Shown: positions 9,032-20,433 of the stretch, piece after piece
Layout of the letters: each line of letters begins with the position of its first letter
Position numbering within the stretch: position 1 is the first letter of the stretch
DNA from: Pseudomonas phenolilytica
Lineage (GTDB): Bacteria; Pseudomonadota; Gammaproteobacteria; Pseudomonadales; Pseudomonadaceae
DNA length: 64,000 nucleotides
Reading direction: 5' to 3'
Assembly: GCF_021432765.1 (NCBI RefSeq)
Contig: NZ_CP058908.1
Span: 2,752,001-2,816,000 of the forward strand
Notes under the pieces: generated by a model
What the model was told of the DNA's origin: nothing
The model's database searches: none
Seen by the model: the letters and a program-made list of their open reading frames with translations, nothing else
Made by a program: the position numbers and the translations under genes

Positions 9032-9931
9032 TTATTGATCGTTTGCCTTGCGTCCGGCGGTAACCGCCACGCTATCGAGCAGGGCCATGAATGCCCTTGC
9101 GGCATTGGATAGCGTTCGCTCGGTGTGCCGGATATAGCCTAGCTGGCGCGTCAACTGAATGCCTGGTAGATCCAGGCGCACCACCTGCTCGTCGAGCATG
9201 CTGCGAGGCAGAACGCTCCAGGCGATGCCGATGGAAACCATCATCTTGATCGTTTCCATATAGTTGGTACTCATGGTGATGTTGGGCGTCAGTCCTTCGC
9301 GTTCGAACAGGCGGTGCGCGATGTGATGAGTGAAGGTGTTGCCGCCGGGAAATACCGCGGGATGGCTGGAGATATCCGCCAGTGTGATCGTGGGCCGGCG
9401 TGCCAGCGGATGTTCGGGCGCGACGACGAAGTCGAGCGGGTCGTCCCAAACCTTCACTGCCTTCACCGGCTCGGCCGTCTGCGGCGCCAGGGTGATGACC
9501 GCCAGTTCGGCACGCCCATGCAGGACCTCGTCGTAGGCGATCTCCGAATCGAGAAAGCGAATGTCCAGGTTCACCTGCGGGTGGGCCCGGGTGAACGCGC
9601 GCAGCAGCGGCGGCAGGCGATGGAGGCCGATGTGATGGCTGGTGGCGAGTGACAGCCGCCCGCCGATGTCGCCGTTGAGATTGGTCAGGGCGCGGCGGGT
9701 GTCCTCCAGAACGTTGAGAATCTGGTAAGCACGTGGCTGCAACGCGCGGCCGGCCTCGGTAAGCCCGATCTCGCGGCCCAGCCGATCGAACAGGCGCACA
9801 TCGAGTTGCCCTTCCAGTGCGGCGATCCGCTTGCTGACGGCCGGTTGCGTCAGATGCAGGCGCTCGGCAGCCAGGGAGAAGCTGCCGGTTTCGGCGACTG
9901 CAATAAAGGCATTGAGGTTGGCAAGGTCCAT
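9032..9931 (-). CDS. LysR-family transcriptional regulator divergent from leuC
   Basis: 299 residues: N-terminal winged helix-turn-helix (NLNAFIAVAETGSFSLAAERLHLTQPAVSKRIAALEGQL) and a C-terminal substrate-binding domain. It is transcribed away from leuC across a 190-bp region that holds a LysR-type dyad, the classic arrangement for autoregulation and control of the divergent gene. Whether it controls leuC, or only itself and the SDR, is unknown. Confidence 0.85.
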   Translation of the reverse strand: MDLANLNAFIAVAETGSFSLAAERLHLTQPAVSKRIAALEGQLDVRLFDRLGREIGLTEAGRALQPRAYQILNVLEDTRRALTNLNGDIGGRLSLATSHHIGLHRLPPLLRAFTRAHPQVNLDIRFLDSEIAYDEVLHGRAELAVITLAPQTAEPVKAVKVWDDPLDFVVAPEHPLARRPTITLADISSHPAVFPGGNTFTHHIAHRLFEREGLTPNITMSTNYMETIKMMVSIGIAWSVLPRSMLDEQVVRLDLPGIQLTRQLGYIRHTERTLSNAARAFMALLDSVAVTAGRKANDQ

Positions 9932-10032
9932 GGGGCTTCTGAATCGTTGAGTGGTGCCACGAGCGGGGCAGTTGGGTGCTAACCAGCGGCCTGTGCGATT
10001 CCTGTAGGGAATGCTTTGGATAAAAAATATGA

Positions 10033-10049
10033 ATTTGAGTAATTCAAAT
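10033..10049. promoter_or_regulatory. Candidate LysR operator in the regulator-leuC intergenic region
   Basis: Perfect 6-bp inverted repeat ATTTGA-N5-TCAAAT that contains the T-N11-A pattern of LysR sites, in an AT-rich patch 72 bases upstream of leuC. Assigned by motif and position only. Confidence 0.5.
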
Positions 10050-10121
10050 CAAGCCCCTAGGATCGCCCCATAAGCGCAAGGGCTATTCGCCCCGCATAGA
10101 AAGCAGATGAGGAAAACTCCG

Positions 10122-11549
<1,428 letters not shown>

Positions 11550-11560
11550 GGAGCAACAGC

Positions 11561-12208
11561 ATGAAAGCCTTTACCCAACACACCGGCCTGGTCTGCCCGC
11601 TGGATCGCGCCAACGTCGATACCGACCAGATCATTCCCAAGCAATTCCTTAAGTCGATCAAGCGTACCGGCTTCGGTCCCAACTTGTTCGACGAGTGGCG
11701 CTATTTGGATGTCGGTCAGCCGAACCAGGACTGTTCCAACCGCCCGCTGAACAAGGAGTTCGTGCTGAACTTCCCGCGCTTCCAAGGCGCCAGTGTGTTG
11801 CTGGCGCGCGAGAACTTCGGCTGCGGCTCGTCCCGAGAGCATGCTCCGTGGGCGCTGGATGAGTACGGTTTTCGCGCCATCATCGCGCCGAGCTTCGCCG
11901 ATATCTTCTTCAACAACAGTTTCAAGAACGGCCTGCTGCCGATCGTGCTGAAAGAAGAGGAGGTCGATGCGCTGTTCCAACAGGCCGAGGCCATCGAGGG
12001 CTATCAACTCACCGTCGATCTGCAGGCCCAAACCGTGACGCGCCCGGATGGCGTGCAGTATCGCTTCGAGATTGACGCCTTCCGCAAGCATTGCCTGCTC
12101 AACGGTCTGGACGATATTGGCCTGACCTTGCAGGACGCCGATGCGATTCGCGCGTTCGAGGAAAAGCACCGCACGAGTCAGCCTTGGCTGTTCGGCGCGA
12201 TCAAATGA
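11561..12208 (+). CDS. leuD: 3-isopropylmalate dehydratase, small subunit
   Basis: 215 residues, the swivel-domain partner of LeuC. The sequence [16 protein letters not shown] is the substrate-binding signature. Starts at ATG 11561 after GAGGAGCAACAGC, right behind leuC. It is followed by a hairpin and then leuB. Complete and of usual length. Confidence 0.97.
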   Translation: MKAFTQHTGLVCPLDRANVDTDQIIPKQFLKSIKRTGFGPNLFDEWRYLDVGQPNQDCSNRPLNKEFVLNFPRFQGASVLLARENFGCGSSREHAPWALDEYGFRAIIAPSFADIFFNNSFKNGLLPIVLKEEEVDALFQQAEAIEGYQLTVDLQAQTVTRPDGVQYRFEIDAFRKHCLLNGLDDIGLTLQDADAIRAFEEKHRTSQPWLFGAIK

Positions 12209-12219
12209 TATGAAGCGGG

Positions 12220-12245
12220 GAGGTGGGTGATCTGTCATTCACCTC
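12220..12245 (+). other. Hairpin between leuD and leuB
   Basis: 11-bp stem (two G-T pairs in RNA) with a 4-base loop TCTG: GAGGTGGGTGA pairs with TCATTCACCTC. No T run follows, so it is more likely an RNA-processing or stability element than a terminator. Confidence 0.5.
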
Positions 12246-12304
12246 GTTTCGCAGGATTTCGGCGGATGAGGTAATCAACCGCCCCACGAAAAATCGAGGA
12301 AACA

Positions 12305-13387
12305 ATGAGCAAGCAGATTCTGGTTCTTCCGGGTGACGGTATCGGTCCGGAAATCATGGCGGAAGCCGTCAAGGTACTGCAGCTGGCCAACGACAAGTTC
12401 CAGCTCGGCTTCGAGCTGAGTTACGACGAGCTGGGCGGCGCCGCGATCGACAAGTATGGCGTACCGCTGGCCGACGAAACCCTGGAGCGTGCCCGCAAGG
12501 CGGACGCTATCCTGCTGGGTGCCGTCGGTGGCCCGAAGTGGGACACCATCGATCCAGCCATTCGCCCCGAGCGCGGCCTGCTGAAGATCCGTTCGCAGCT
12601 GGGCCTGTTCGGCAACCTGCGCCCGGCGCTGCTATATCCGCAACTGGCCGATGCCTCGACCCTGAAGCCGGAGATCGTCGCGGGTCTGGACATCCTCATC
12701 GTGCGTGAGCTGACTGGCGGCATCTATTTCGGTCAGCCGCGCGAGAGCAAGGTGCTCGAGAATGGTGAGCGCATGGCCTACGACACCCTGCCGTACAGCG
12801 AAAGCGAGGTCCGCCGCATCGCCAAGGTTGGTTTCGATATGGCGATGTTGCGCAACAAGAAGCTCTGCTCGGTGGACAAGGCCAATGTACTGGCTTCTAG
12901 CCAGCTGTGGCGCGCGGTGGTCGAGGAGGTGGCCAAGGTTTACCCTGAGGTCGAGCTGTCGCACATGTACGTCGATAACGCCGCCATGCAACTGGTGCGC
13001 GCACCCAAGCAGTTCGACGTGATCGTTACCGACAACATGTTCGGCGACATCCTGTCCGACGAGGCTTCCATGCTCACCGGCTCCATCGGCATGCTGCCAT
13101 CCGCCTCGCTGGATGCTAGCAACAAGGGCATGTACGAGCCCTGCCACGGCTCAGCGCCGGATATCGCCGGCAAGGGCATTGCCAACCCGTTGGCAACCAT
13201 TCTCTCGGTTTCGATGATGCTGCGTTACAGCTTCAATCAGGTCACTGCGGCGGACGCCATCGAGCGGGCGGTCAGTGATGTGCTCGACCAGGGGCTGCGT
13301 ACCGGCGATATCTGGTCTGAGGGCTGCACGAAGGTAGGTACTCAGGCAATGGGTGATGCGGTAGTCGCGGCGCTCGCGAAGTTGTAA
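12305..13387 (+). CDS. leuB: 3-isopropylmalate dehydrogenase
   Basis: 360 residues, NAD-dependent oxidative decarboxylation of 3-isopropylmalate, the third leucine-specific step. N-terminus [14 protein letters not shown], substrate-site arginines ([21 protein letters not shown]) and the metal-binding [14 protein letters not shown] are intact; [15 protein letters not shown] marks the cofactor site. Preceded by AATCGAGGA. 96 bases after leuD; in P. aeruginosa I recall a methyltransferase gene in this gap, which is absent here. Confidence 0.97.
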   Translation: MSKQILVLPGDGIGPEIMAEAVKVLQLANDKFQLGFELSYDELGGAAIDKYGVPLADETLERARKADAILLGAVGGPKWDTIDPAIRPERGLLKIRSQLGLFGNLRPALLYPQLADASTLKPEIVAGLDILIVRELTGGIYFGQPRESKVLENGERMAYDTLPYSESEVRRIAKVGFDMAMLRNKKLCSVDKANVLASSQLWRAVVEEVAKVYPEVELSHMYVDNAAMQLVRAPKQFDVIVTDNMFGDILSDEASMLTGSIGMLPSASLDASNKGMYEPCHGSAPDIAGKGIANPLATILSVSMMLRYSFNQVTAADAIERAVSDVLDQGLRTGDIWSEGCTKVGTQAMGDAVVAALAKL

Positions 13388-13443
13388 GCTCTTCGCCCGC
13401 CTTTCTATATGTGCGGGCCACTTTTTCTATAGGTGTAGTTGCG

Positions 13444-14556
13444 ATGAAACGTGTAGGTCTGATCGGTTGGCGCGGGATGGTCGGTTCCGTGCTCATGCAG
13501 CGGATGCTGGAAGAGCGGGATTTCGATCTGATCGAGCCGGTGTTCTTCACCACCTCGAACGTTGGCGGCCAGGGGCCGGCCATCGGCAAGGAAACCGCTC
13601 CGCTGAAGGATGCCTACAGTATCGATGAGCTGAAGGCGCTGGACGTGATCCTGACCTGCCAAGGCGGTGACTACACCAACGAGGTTTTCCCGAAGCTGCG
13701 CGAAGCAGGTTGGCAAGGCTACTGGATCGATGCCGCCTCGGCACTTCGTATGCAGGATGACGCCGTTATCGTGCTCGACCCGGTGAACCGCCGCGTGATC
13801 GACCAGCAGCTGGATGCCGGTACCAAGAACTACATCGGCGGTAACTGCACTGTCAGCCTGATGCTGATGGGCCTCGGTGGTTTGTTCGAGGCGGGGCTCG
13901 TGGAATGGATGAGCGCCATGACTTATCAGGCTGCATCCGGCGCTGGCGCTCAGAACATGCGCGAACTGATCAAGCAGATGGGAACCATCAACGCCGCCGT
14001 TGCCGAAGACCTTGCCAATCCGGCGAGCGCCATTCTGGATATCGACCGCAAGGTTGCCGAGAGTCAGCGAGGTGAAGCGTTCCCCGTCGATAACTTTGGT
14101 GTACCGCTGGCCGGCAGCCTGATTCCCTATATCGACAAGGAACTGCCCAACGGGCAGAGCCGTGAGGAGTGGAAGGCGCAGGCCGAGACCAATAAGATCC
14201 TTGGTCGATTCAAGAACCCGATTCCGGTTGACGGTATCTGCGTGCGCATCGGCGCTATGCGCTGCCACAGTCAGGCATTGACGATCAAGCTGAACAAGGA
14301 TGTGCCGATTTCGGATGTCGAAGGGCTGATCAGTCAGCACAATCCGTGGGTCAAGCTGGTGCCGAATCATCGAGAGGCCAGCATGCAGGAGCTGAGCCCG
14401 GCGGCCGTCACTGGCACGTTGAGCGTACCGGTCGGACGGTTGCGTAAGCTCAACATGGGCTCACATTTCCTCGGGGCCTTCACCGTTGGTGATCAATTGC
14501 TATGGGGGGCTGCGGAGCCCCTGCGTCGGATGCTCCGCATACTTCTTGAGCGTTGA
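13444..14556 (+). CDS. asd: Aspartate-semialdehyde dehydrogenase
   Basis: 370 residues. Makes aspartate semialdehyde for lysine/diaminopimelate, methionine and threonine synthesis. [14 protein letters not shown] binds NADP, Cys135 in GGNCTVSLM is the catalytic thiol and [11 protein letters not shown] is conserved. The start [11 protein letters not shown] at 13444 is chosen over an 11-codon-longer frame. The gene ends at a strong terminator. Confidence 0.96.
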   Translation: MKRVGLIGWRGMVGSVLMQRMLEERDFDLIEPVFFTTSNVGGQGPAIGKETAPLKDAYSIDELKALDVILTCQGGDYTNEVFPKLREAGWQGYWIDAASALRMQDDAVIVLDPVNRRVIDQQLDAGTKNYIGGNCTVSLMLMGLGGLFEAGLVEWMSAMTYQAASGAGAQNMRELIKQMGTINAAVAEDLANPASAILDIDRKVAESQRGEAFPVDNFGVPLAGSLIPYIDKELPNGQSREEWKAQAETNKILGRFKNPIPVDGICVRIGAMRCHSQALTIKLNKDVPISDVEGLISQHNPWVKLVPNHREASMQELSPAAVTGTLSVPVGRLRKLNMGSHFLGAFTVGDQLLWGAAEPLRRMLRILLER

Positions 14557-14566
14557 GGCACTTTTA

Positions 14567-14594
14567 AAAACCGCGGTCAGCCGCGGTTTTTTTT
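14567..14594 (+). terminator. Rho-independent terminator after asd
   Basis: 10-bp stem AAAACCGCGG/CCGCGGTTTT with loop TCAG, followed by a T run. Confidence 0.9.
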
Positions 14595-14596
14595 CG

Positions 14597-14976
14597 TCTG
14601 CATCCTGCAGGCTGAATGTAGGCAAGTGCCAAATATCAGGTGGGTTACTTCGTCGAACGGTGCGCGGTGAGCGTTGGGGCTGGTGGGCAGCGAGCCGGGG
14701 GCTTCGGCGTGAAGAGGCGCTACAGCGCGCAGAGGGGGCGGCCGGTCAAATTGTGGATTGAGTCTGATAACGTGCTAAAAGCGGCGGCGTGGAATGCCCC
14801 GCTGTCCGCCAAGTTGTTGATAAAACACCATCTGTAAAAGATACTTACCGGTAATTCGAAGAACTTTTCTAAGTTGTGCTAGTACGGCCTATCGCTGATC
14901 GGGGCGCTGCAAAGCGCGGGCAGTGACATAAGACCCTTTCTCAAGCTTCGAGAAAAAGATAAACAAAGGATAGACA
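14597..14976. other. Non-coding region upstream of fimV
   Basis: About 380 bases. No supported gene; short open frames here have no recognisable features. The last 100 bases are AT-rich and probably hold the fimV promoter. A small inverted repeat TTTCTC/GAGAAA sits just before the fimV ribosome-binding site. Confidence 0.5.
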
Positions 14977-17742
14977 ATGGTTCGGGTTCGAAATCTGGTA
15001 CTGGCAATTGCAGCTGCTACTGCGCTGACTACCGAGGTGGCCCATGCGCTGGGGCTTGGTGAGGTCCGGCTGCAATCGTCGCTGAATCAACCACTGGTTG
15101 CGGAAATCGAACTGCTTGACGCAAAAATGCTCGCTCCGGGCGAGGTGGTTCCTTCTCTCGCCTCCGTTGAGGAGTTCAACCGCGCCGGAATTGATCGTCA
15201 GTACTTTCTGACTGATCTGAAATTCACTCCGGTGCTGCGGCCGGACGGCAAAAGCGTCATCCGAGTCTCATCGACCAAGCCGGTACGTGAGCCTTATCTC
15301 AATTTTCTGGTTGAGGTTCTATGGCCCAGCGGTCGCTTGCTGCGTGAGTACACGTTGTTGCTGGACCCCCCGCTTTATTCTCCCGAAACCGTAGCTGCTG
15401 TTGCTCCGCAGTTGCCGATCACCTCGGTGGCACCGGCCCGCACGCCGACTGTTTCGCCTGCGCCGAGTCAGGTGAGGTCGCCGTCATCCGCGTCGACGAC
15501 CGGGCAGGTGGTTGAGCGTGTGCCGACCAGCTCCGAGTACAAGACCTCTTCGCACGATACACTCTGGGAAATTGCCGAGCGAAACGCTGGCTCTGGCACG
15601 GTCCATCAGACCATGCTCGCGATTCAGGATTTGAATCCAGACGCCTTTATCGGTGGCAACATCAACCGCATGAAGAGTGGCCAAGTCCTTCGTCTGCCCA
15701 ACACCGAGCAGATCAGCAGCCGCACTCAGGCCGAGGCCATTGCGCAGGTCGCTGAGCAGAATACGATCTGGCGGCAGGGGCGCACCGCGCCTCGCGATGT
15801 GGCGAAACAGATCGATGCGACTCGCCGGACCAACGCAGGCGAGGCGCCTGCCCAAAGTGATAGTCGAGATAACCTGCGGCTTGTAGCTCCGGATACAGGA
15901 AAGTCCACCGCTGGCAGTGATACTGGCTCCAGCGGCGACAGCAAGGCGCTCCGTGATCGCCTTGCCACTACCCAAGAGAGTCTCGACTCCAGTCGGCGCG
16001 AAAATGTCGATCTGAAAGAGCGCTTGGATGAGCTGCAAGGTCAGCTGGAGAAACTGCAGCGCCTGATGCAGCTTAAGGATGATCAGCTGGCCAAGCTGCA
16101 GGCTCAGCTGGCAGTCGATGGCGAGACGAGCAATGCTGAACGTCCGTCGCAAGATGATGTTCGGGCAGTTCAAGCTGATTCCGTGTCTGCTTCTAAACCG
16201 CAGAGCGATGAAACAGATCACGCGAGCGAGAACAAGGCCGAGCTGACAACTGATCAGGAGGCAGCGGCAAGCGCTGCGGCGGCTGCTTCGCAGAACGCCC
16301 AGCCTTCCAAGCCGGCGGCGGCCCCAGCGCCAGCACCGAAGCCGACTTCTGCAAATCCTGTGGATGCGACTCCTGAAGAGCCGAGTTTGCTTGACGACTA
16401 TCTGGCCAACCCGATGCTGCTCGGTGTGCTGGGTGGAAGCGCGCTGCTACTGTTGCTGGTTGGGCTGATGGCGCTATCCCGTCGTAACGCAATGAAGGAA
16501 GCCGAGCTTCAAGAGCAACTCCTCGCGGAGAGTGAGAACGAAAGCTTCAATTTGCAGCCCGGGGCGCTACAGGATTTGCATTCAGACTCTGATGCATCGC
16601 TTCCGAGCACCACTGCTACGTTTGTCGAAACCGAGCCGGTTGCTCCGACGCATGCCTCTACGGGCGATGCTCTGGCAGAAGCTGATATCTATATTGCCTA
16701 TGGTCGTTTCAATCAGGCCGCCGAGCTGCTTCGCAACGCCCTGAACGACGAACCGCAGCGCAGTGATTTGCGTCTTAAACTGATGGAGGTTTATGCAGAG
16801 CTGGGTGATCGTGACGGTTTTGCTCGCCAAGAGTCGGAGTTGCGCGAAATTGGCGGTGCCGGTAGCGATATTGAACGGCTCAAGCTCAAGTATCCGGCCA
16901 TCGCCATCACAGCCGTCGCGGCAGTAGCAACACATGCCGATCTTGATAATTTCGATCTGGACGATTTGCAATTCGAGGAGCAGGTATCTGCGAGGGCTGC
17001 CGGGCAGGATCCGGACGACGCCTTCGACCTGAGTTTGGACGATCTGGATATCGATCTGGACAGCGATCAGGCCGGTCTGACCCCGGCTACGCCAATCAGC
17101 GAAACCGCACAGGCTGAAACCCTGAACTTCGATGATCTTTCGTTTGATGAACCGGCTCCCGGCGCGGCGGAGAATGCAGGTGCTGACGATGGTTTTGCCG
17201 ACTTGACAGAAGAGTCCCCGTCAGCAGTTTCTCTGTCTGATGATCTGGGTGATTTCTCCTTCGATCTCGGAGCTGAAGAGCAAGGCGTTTCTGTGGAGGG
17301 GGGGCAGCCGTCGGTAGAAAACTACAGTTTCGATCTGAACGATTCCCTGGAAGACGTTGCGGCCAATCGCGGTGGCACGGTAGATGAGGAGCTGCTGTCG
17401 GCGGACTTCGATCTGTCTTTTGATCATGCGCCAATGAGTGAGTCGCAAGTTGAGGGCGCCGCTGGCGATAGTGTTGATTTTGATATTCCCGCTGGCAGTC
17501 TGGATGACACTAAAACAGCGTCTCCAGACCTTTTGAGTGTCGAGCCTGAAAGCGCCGCAGAGGAGGATGATTTCAACTTCTTCGCGGATACCGATGAGGC
17601 CACTACCAAACTCGATCTTGCCCGCGCTTATATCGACATGGGCGATGCCGAAGGCGCTCGCGATATTCTCGACGAGGTACTTTCGGAGGGGAGCGAGCAA
17701 CAGCAGCAAGAGGCGCGAGAGATGCTCGCCAAGCTGGCTTGA
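14977..17742 (+). CDS. fimV: FimV, peptidoglycan-binding polar hub/type IV pilus assembly protein
   Basis: 921 residues. Signal peptide (MVRVRNLVLAIAAATALTTEVAHA), the conserved FimV N-terminal region (LGLGEVRLQSSLNQPLVAEIEL), a LysM domain near residues 188-241 (DTLWEIAERN...RLP), a coiled coil around 320-370, a Pro/Ala linker, one transmembrane helix near 478-500, a long acidic cytoplasmic part with DLDDL-type repeats, and the C-terminal TPR-like FimV cap (KLDLARAYIDMGDAEGARDILDEV). FimV is needed for type IV pilus secretin assembly and polar localisation in Pseudomonas. The gene overlaps truA by one base. Confidence 0.95.
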   Translation: MVRVRNLVLAIAAATALTTEVAHALGLGEVRLQSSLNQPLVAEIELLDAKMLAPGEVVPSLASVEEFNRAGIDRQYFLTDLKFTPVLRPDGKSVIRVSSTKPVREPYLNFLVEVLWPSGRLLREYTLLLDPPLYSPETVAAVAPQLPITSVAPARTPTVSPAPSQVRSPSSASTTGQVVERVPTSSEYKTSSHDTLWEIAERNAGSGTVHQTMLAIQDLNPDAFIGGNINRMKSGQVLRLPNTEQISSRTQAEAIAQVAEQNTIWRQGRTAPRDVAKQIDATRRTNAGEAPAQSDSRDNLRLVAPDTGKSTAGSDTGSSGDSKALRDRLATTQESLDSSRRENVDLKERLDELQGQLEKLQRLMQLKDDQLAKLQAQLAVDGETSNAERPSQDDVRAVQADSVSASKPQSDETDHASENKAELTTDQEAAASAAAAASQNAQPSKPAAAPAPAPKPTSANPVDATPEEPSLLDDYLANPMLLGVLGGSALLLLLVGLMALSRRNAMKEAELQEQLLAESENESFNLQPGALQDLHSDSDASLPSTTATFVETEPVAPTHASTGDALAEADIYIAYGRFNQAAELLRNALNDEPQRSDLRLKLMEVYAELGDRDGFARQESELREIGGAGSDIERLKLKYPAIAITAVAAVATHADLDNFDLDDLQFEEQVSARAAGQDPDDAFDLSLDDLDIDLDSDQAGLTPATPISETAQAETLNFDDLSFDEPAPGAAENAGADDGFADLTEESPSAVSLSDDLGDFSFDLGAEEQGVSVEGGQPSVENYSFDLNDSLEDVAANRGGTVDEELLSADFDLSFDHAPMSESQVEGAAGDSVDFDIPAGSLDDTKTASPDLLSVEPESAAEEDDFNFFADTDEATTKLDLARAYIDMGDAEGARDILDEVLSEGSEQQQQEAREMLAKLA

Positions 17743-18620
17743 TGCTTCACGACGTACCTGAAGCGGCAGCCGAATCGGCTGCCGTTGGCGTTTCCAGAAT
17801 TGCACTGGGTGTCGAGTACAAAGGGTCGCGTTACCGCGGCTTCCAGCGCCAGCGTGCGGGTGTGCCTTCAGTCCAGGAAGCGCTTGAGCGCGCGTTGAGC
17901 AGAGTTGCCGGCGGACACCCCGTTGCCTTGAGCTGTGCAGGGCGCACTGACGCCCTGGTGCATGCGAGCGGGCAGGTGGTGCACTTCGATACTTCGGTTG
18001 AGCGCAGCATGCACGCCTGGGTCATGGGGGCGAACATGAACTTGCCGGGTGATATCAGCGTAACTTGGGCAAAGGCGATGCCGGCTCATTTCGATGCTCG
18101 TTTCAGTGCTATGGCGCGCCGATACCGATACGTTATCTATAACGACCAGATTCGTCCGGCCCACATGGCTGAAGAGGTTACCTGGAACCATCGGCCACTT
18201 GACATCGAATTGATGCGCGAGGCAGCCAAGTCGTTTGTCGGCACCCACGATTTCAGTGCCTTTCGGGCGCGCCAGTGCCAAGCCAAGTCGCCTGTGAAGA
18301 CCGTGCATCATCTGCAGTTGCTTCAGCATGGCAAATTCATTGTGATCGACGTGCGTGCCAATGCCTTCCTGCATCACATGGTGCGCAATTTCGCCGGTGT
18401 TCTGATGACCATCGGAGCGGGCGAGCGCCCGGTCGAATGGGCTCAGCAGGTATTGCAGACGCGTATACGTCGAACCGGTGGGGTCACGGCTCATCCTTAC
18501 GGACTGTACTTGGTGCGGGTTGAATATCCAGAAGAGTTTGAGCTGCCTCAACGGTATCTCGGTCCGCACTTTCTTTCCGGTCTTGCCGATTATCAGGATT
18601 CCCTCCCGAGCAATGACTAG
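17742..18620 (+). CDS. truA: tRNA pseudouridine(38-40) synthase
   Basis: 292 residues. Forms pseudouridine at positions 38-40 of tRNA anticodon arms. The catalytic aspartate is Asp70 in AGRTDALVHASGQ; many homologues have Gly where Leu72 stands here. GVEYKGSRYRGFQRQ and FLHHMVRNFAGVLMTIG are family motifs. ATG 17742 overlaps the fimV TGA, which implies translational coupling; a TTG one codon upstream is the alternative. The fimV-truA-trpF order is usual in Pseudomonas. Confidence 0.95.
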   Translation: MLHDVPEAAAESAAVGVSRIALGVEYKGSRYRGFQRQRAGVPSVQEALERALSRVAGGHPVALSCAGRTDALVHASGQVVHFDTSVERSMHAWVMGANMNLPGDISVTWAKAMPAHFDARFSAMARRYRYVIYNDQIRPAHMAEEVTWNHRPLDIELMREAAKSFVGTHDFSAFRARQCQAKSPVKTVHHLQLLQHGKFIVIDVRANAFLHHMVRNFAGVLMTIGAGERPVEWAQQVLQTRIRRTGGVTAHPYGLYLVRVEYPEEFELPQRYLGPHFLSGLADYQDSLPSND

Positions 18621-18731
18621 CGTTGCGGCGCTAAGCTGGAATGGTCGCCTATAGCCACGCTCTGCAGGCTTCGGCTTGCAGGTAGCGCGGCTTTTGCTAC
18701 CATCCGTTGTCTTTCGCAAAGGTAGTAAGAC

Positions 18732-19361
18732 TTGTCGGTCGTTCGAAGCAAAATTTGTGGGATTACGCGGGTTGAGGACGCGTTGCTCGCCGCGGAGGCT
18801 GGGGCGGACGCCATCGGTTTGGTGTTTTATGCCAACAGTCCACGTGTGGTCGACATCAGGCGGGCGCGTGAAATCGTCGAGGCGTTACCTCCGTTTCTGA
18901 CCGTGGTCGGACTTTTTGTCGACGCCAGTCGCTGCGAGGTCGAACATATTCTGGATGCGGTTGCGCTCGATGTGTTGCAGTTCCACGGCGATGAAGAACC
19001 TGCCGACTGCGCAGGATTCCATCGACCTTGGTTCAAGGCGTTACGTGTTTCGCCTGGGCGCGATATTGGCGCCGCGGCAGCACGATATGCTGCGGCCGGA
19101 GCTAGCGCACTGTTACTCGATACCTACGTAGCGGGCGTTCCCGGCGGGACGGGAACCCGTTTCGACTGGTCACTTATTCCTGACGATTTGCCCAAGCCTT
19201 TGATACTGGCGGGCGGCCTGACCTGCGATAACGTGGTTGATGCAATCGCGCAGCTACACCCTTATGCGGTTGATGTGAGCGGTGGCGTTGAGTTGAGCAA
19301 AGGCATCAAGAGTGCCGAAAAAGTTCGCGCGTTCGTTCAACGAGTTCGCTCTGTCATGTGA
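18732..19361 (+). CDS. trpF: Phosphoribosylanthranilate isomerase
   Basis: 209 residues, TIM-barrel enzyme of tryptophan synthesis. [27 protein letters not shown] is the N-terminal signature with the catalytic Cys; the catalytic Asp lies in [14 protein letters not shown]. Start is TTG at 18732, with GGTAG 6-10 bases upstream; no ATG fits better. As usual in Pseudomonas it is separated from the other trp genes and precedes accD. Confidence 0.95.
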   Translation: MSVVRSKICGITRVEDALLAAEAGADAIGLVFYANSPRVVDIRRAREIVEALPPFLTVVGLFVDASRCEVEHILDAVALDVLQFHGDEEPADCAGFHRPWFKALRVSPGRDIGAAAARYAAAGASALLLDTYVAGVPGGTGTRFDWSLIPDDLPKPLILAGGLTCDNVVDAIAQLHPYAVDVSGGVELSKGIKSAEKVRAFVQRVRSVM

Positions 19362-19539
19362 CGCTTGGCGGCTCTTTGCCGTCCAGTACGAATCGCCGAT
19401 GCGGCCGGCGCCGGGCAGTTGGCTTGCCCGAAAGAGTGGGGCCTCATCTTTAGCGAATGCGGAGTGCCGAGCCGCAACAATACATTGATCGGGGCGCGAG
19501 GTTGATGCGGCCCGAATGGAAGCTTTGGAGAACAAGAGC

Positions 19540-20433
19540 ATGAGCAACTGGTTGGTAGACAAGCTGATCCCTTCGATCATGCGTTCCGAGACACAGAAGA
19601 GCTCGGTACCCGAGGGGCTGTGGCACAAGTGTCCCTCCTGCGAGGCTGTGCTGTATCGCCCTGAACTGGAAAAGACGCTGGATGTTTGTCCGAAATGCCA
19701 GCATCACATGCGCATTGACGCTCGTACCCGACTGGACATTTTTCTCGATGCCGAGGGCCGCGAGGAAATTGCCAGCGACCTGGAGCCAGTGGATCGACTT
19801 AAGTTTCGGGACAGCAAGAAATACAAGGATCGCTTGTCTGCTGCGCAGAAACAGACTGGTGAAAAGGATGCTCTGATCGCGATGCAGGGTACTTTGTTCA
19901 AGGTGCCGGTCGTCGCCTGTGCCTTTGAATTCTCCTTCATGGGCGGTTCGATGGGCGCTATCGTTGGTGAGCGCTTCGTGCGTGCCGCCAATGTGGCGCT
20001 GGAGCTGCGTTGCCCTCTGATATGCTTCTCTGCGTCCGGCGGCGCGCGCATGCAAGAGGCGCTGATTTCGCTGATGCAGATGGCAAAAACGTCCGCTGTG
20101 CTGGCCCGCATGCGTGAAGAGGGGCTGCCTTTCATCTCCGTACTGACCGATCCGGTATATGGTGGTGTTTCGGCCAGCTTGGCCATGCTGGGTGACGTCA
20201 TCGTCGCGGAGCCGAAAGCCCTGATTGGCTTCGCCGGACCGCGAGTTATCGAGCAGACCGTTCGCGAGAAACTCCCTGAGGGCTTCCAGCGCAGCGAGTT
20301 CCTGCTGGATCACGGTGCCATCGATCTTATTATCCCGCGTGCCGAGCTACGACCCCGTCTTTCCCGTCTGCTTGCGCAGTTGCAGCGACTGCCGGCGACC
20401 GTTGCGCCTGCGCAGGTTGCGGCTTCTGCATGA
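19540..20433 (+). CDS. accD: Acetyl-CoA carboxylase carboxyltransferase subunit beta
   Basis: 297 residues; with AccA transfers the carboxyl group from biotin to acetyl-CoA, the first step in fatty-acid synthesis. An N-terminal four-cysteine zinc ribbon is complete (Cys31, 34, 50, 53), followed by the crotonase-fold core ([27 protein letters not shown]). Start at ATG 19540, 9 bases after GGAG. Its last 4 bases overlap folC (ATGA). Confidence 0.97.
   Translation: MSNWLVDKLIPSIMRSETQKSSVPEGLWHKCPSCEAVLYRPELEKTLDVCPKCQHHMRIDARTRLDIFLDAEGREEIASDLEPVDRLKFRDSKKYKDRLSAAQKQTGEKDALIAMQGTLFKVPVVACAFEFSFMGGSMGAIVGERFVRAANVALELRCPLICFSASGGARMQEALISLMQMAKTSAVLARMREEGLPFISVLTDPVYGGVSASLAMLGDVIVAEPKALIGFAGPRVIEQTVREKLPEGFQRSEFLLDHGAIDLIIPRAELRPRLSRLLAQLQRLPATVAPAQVAASA

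Noticed and set aside
14486..14837. Short plus-strand frames between asd and fimV
   Set aside because: They cross the asd terminator and lack ribosome sites or protein-like composition.
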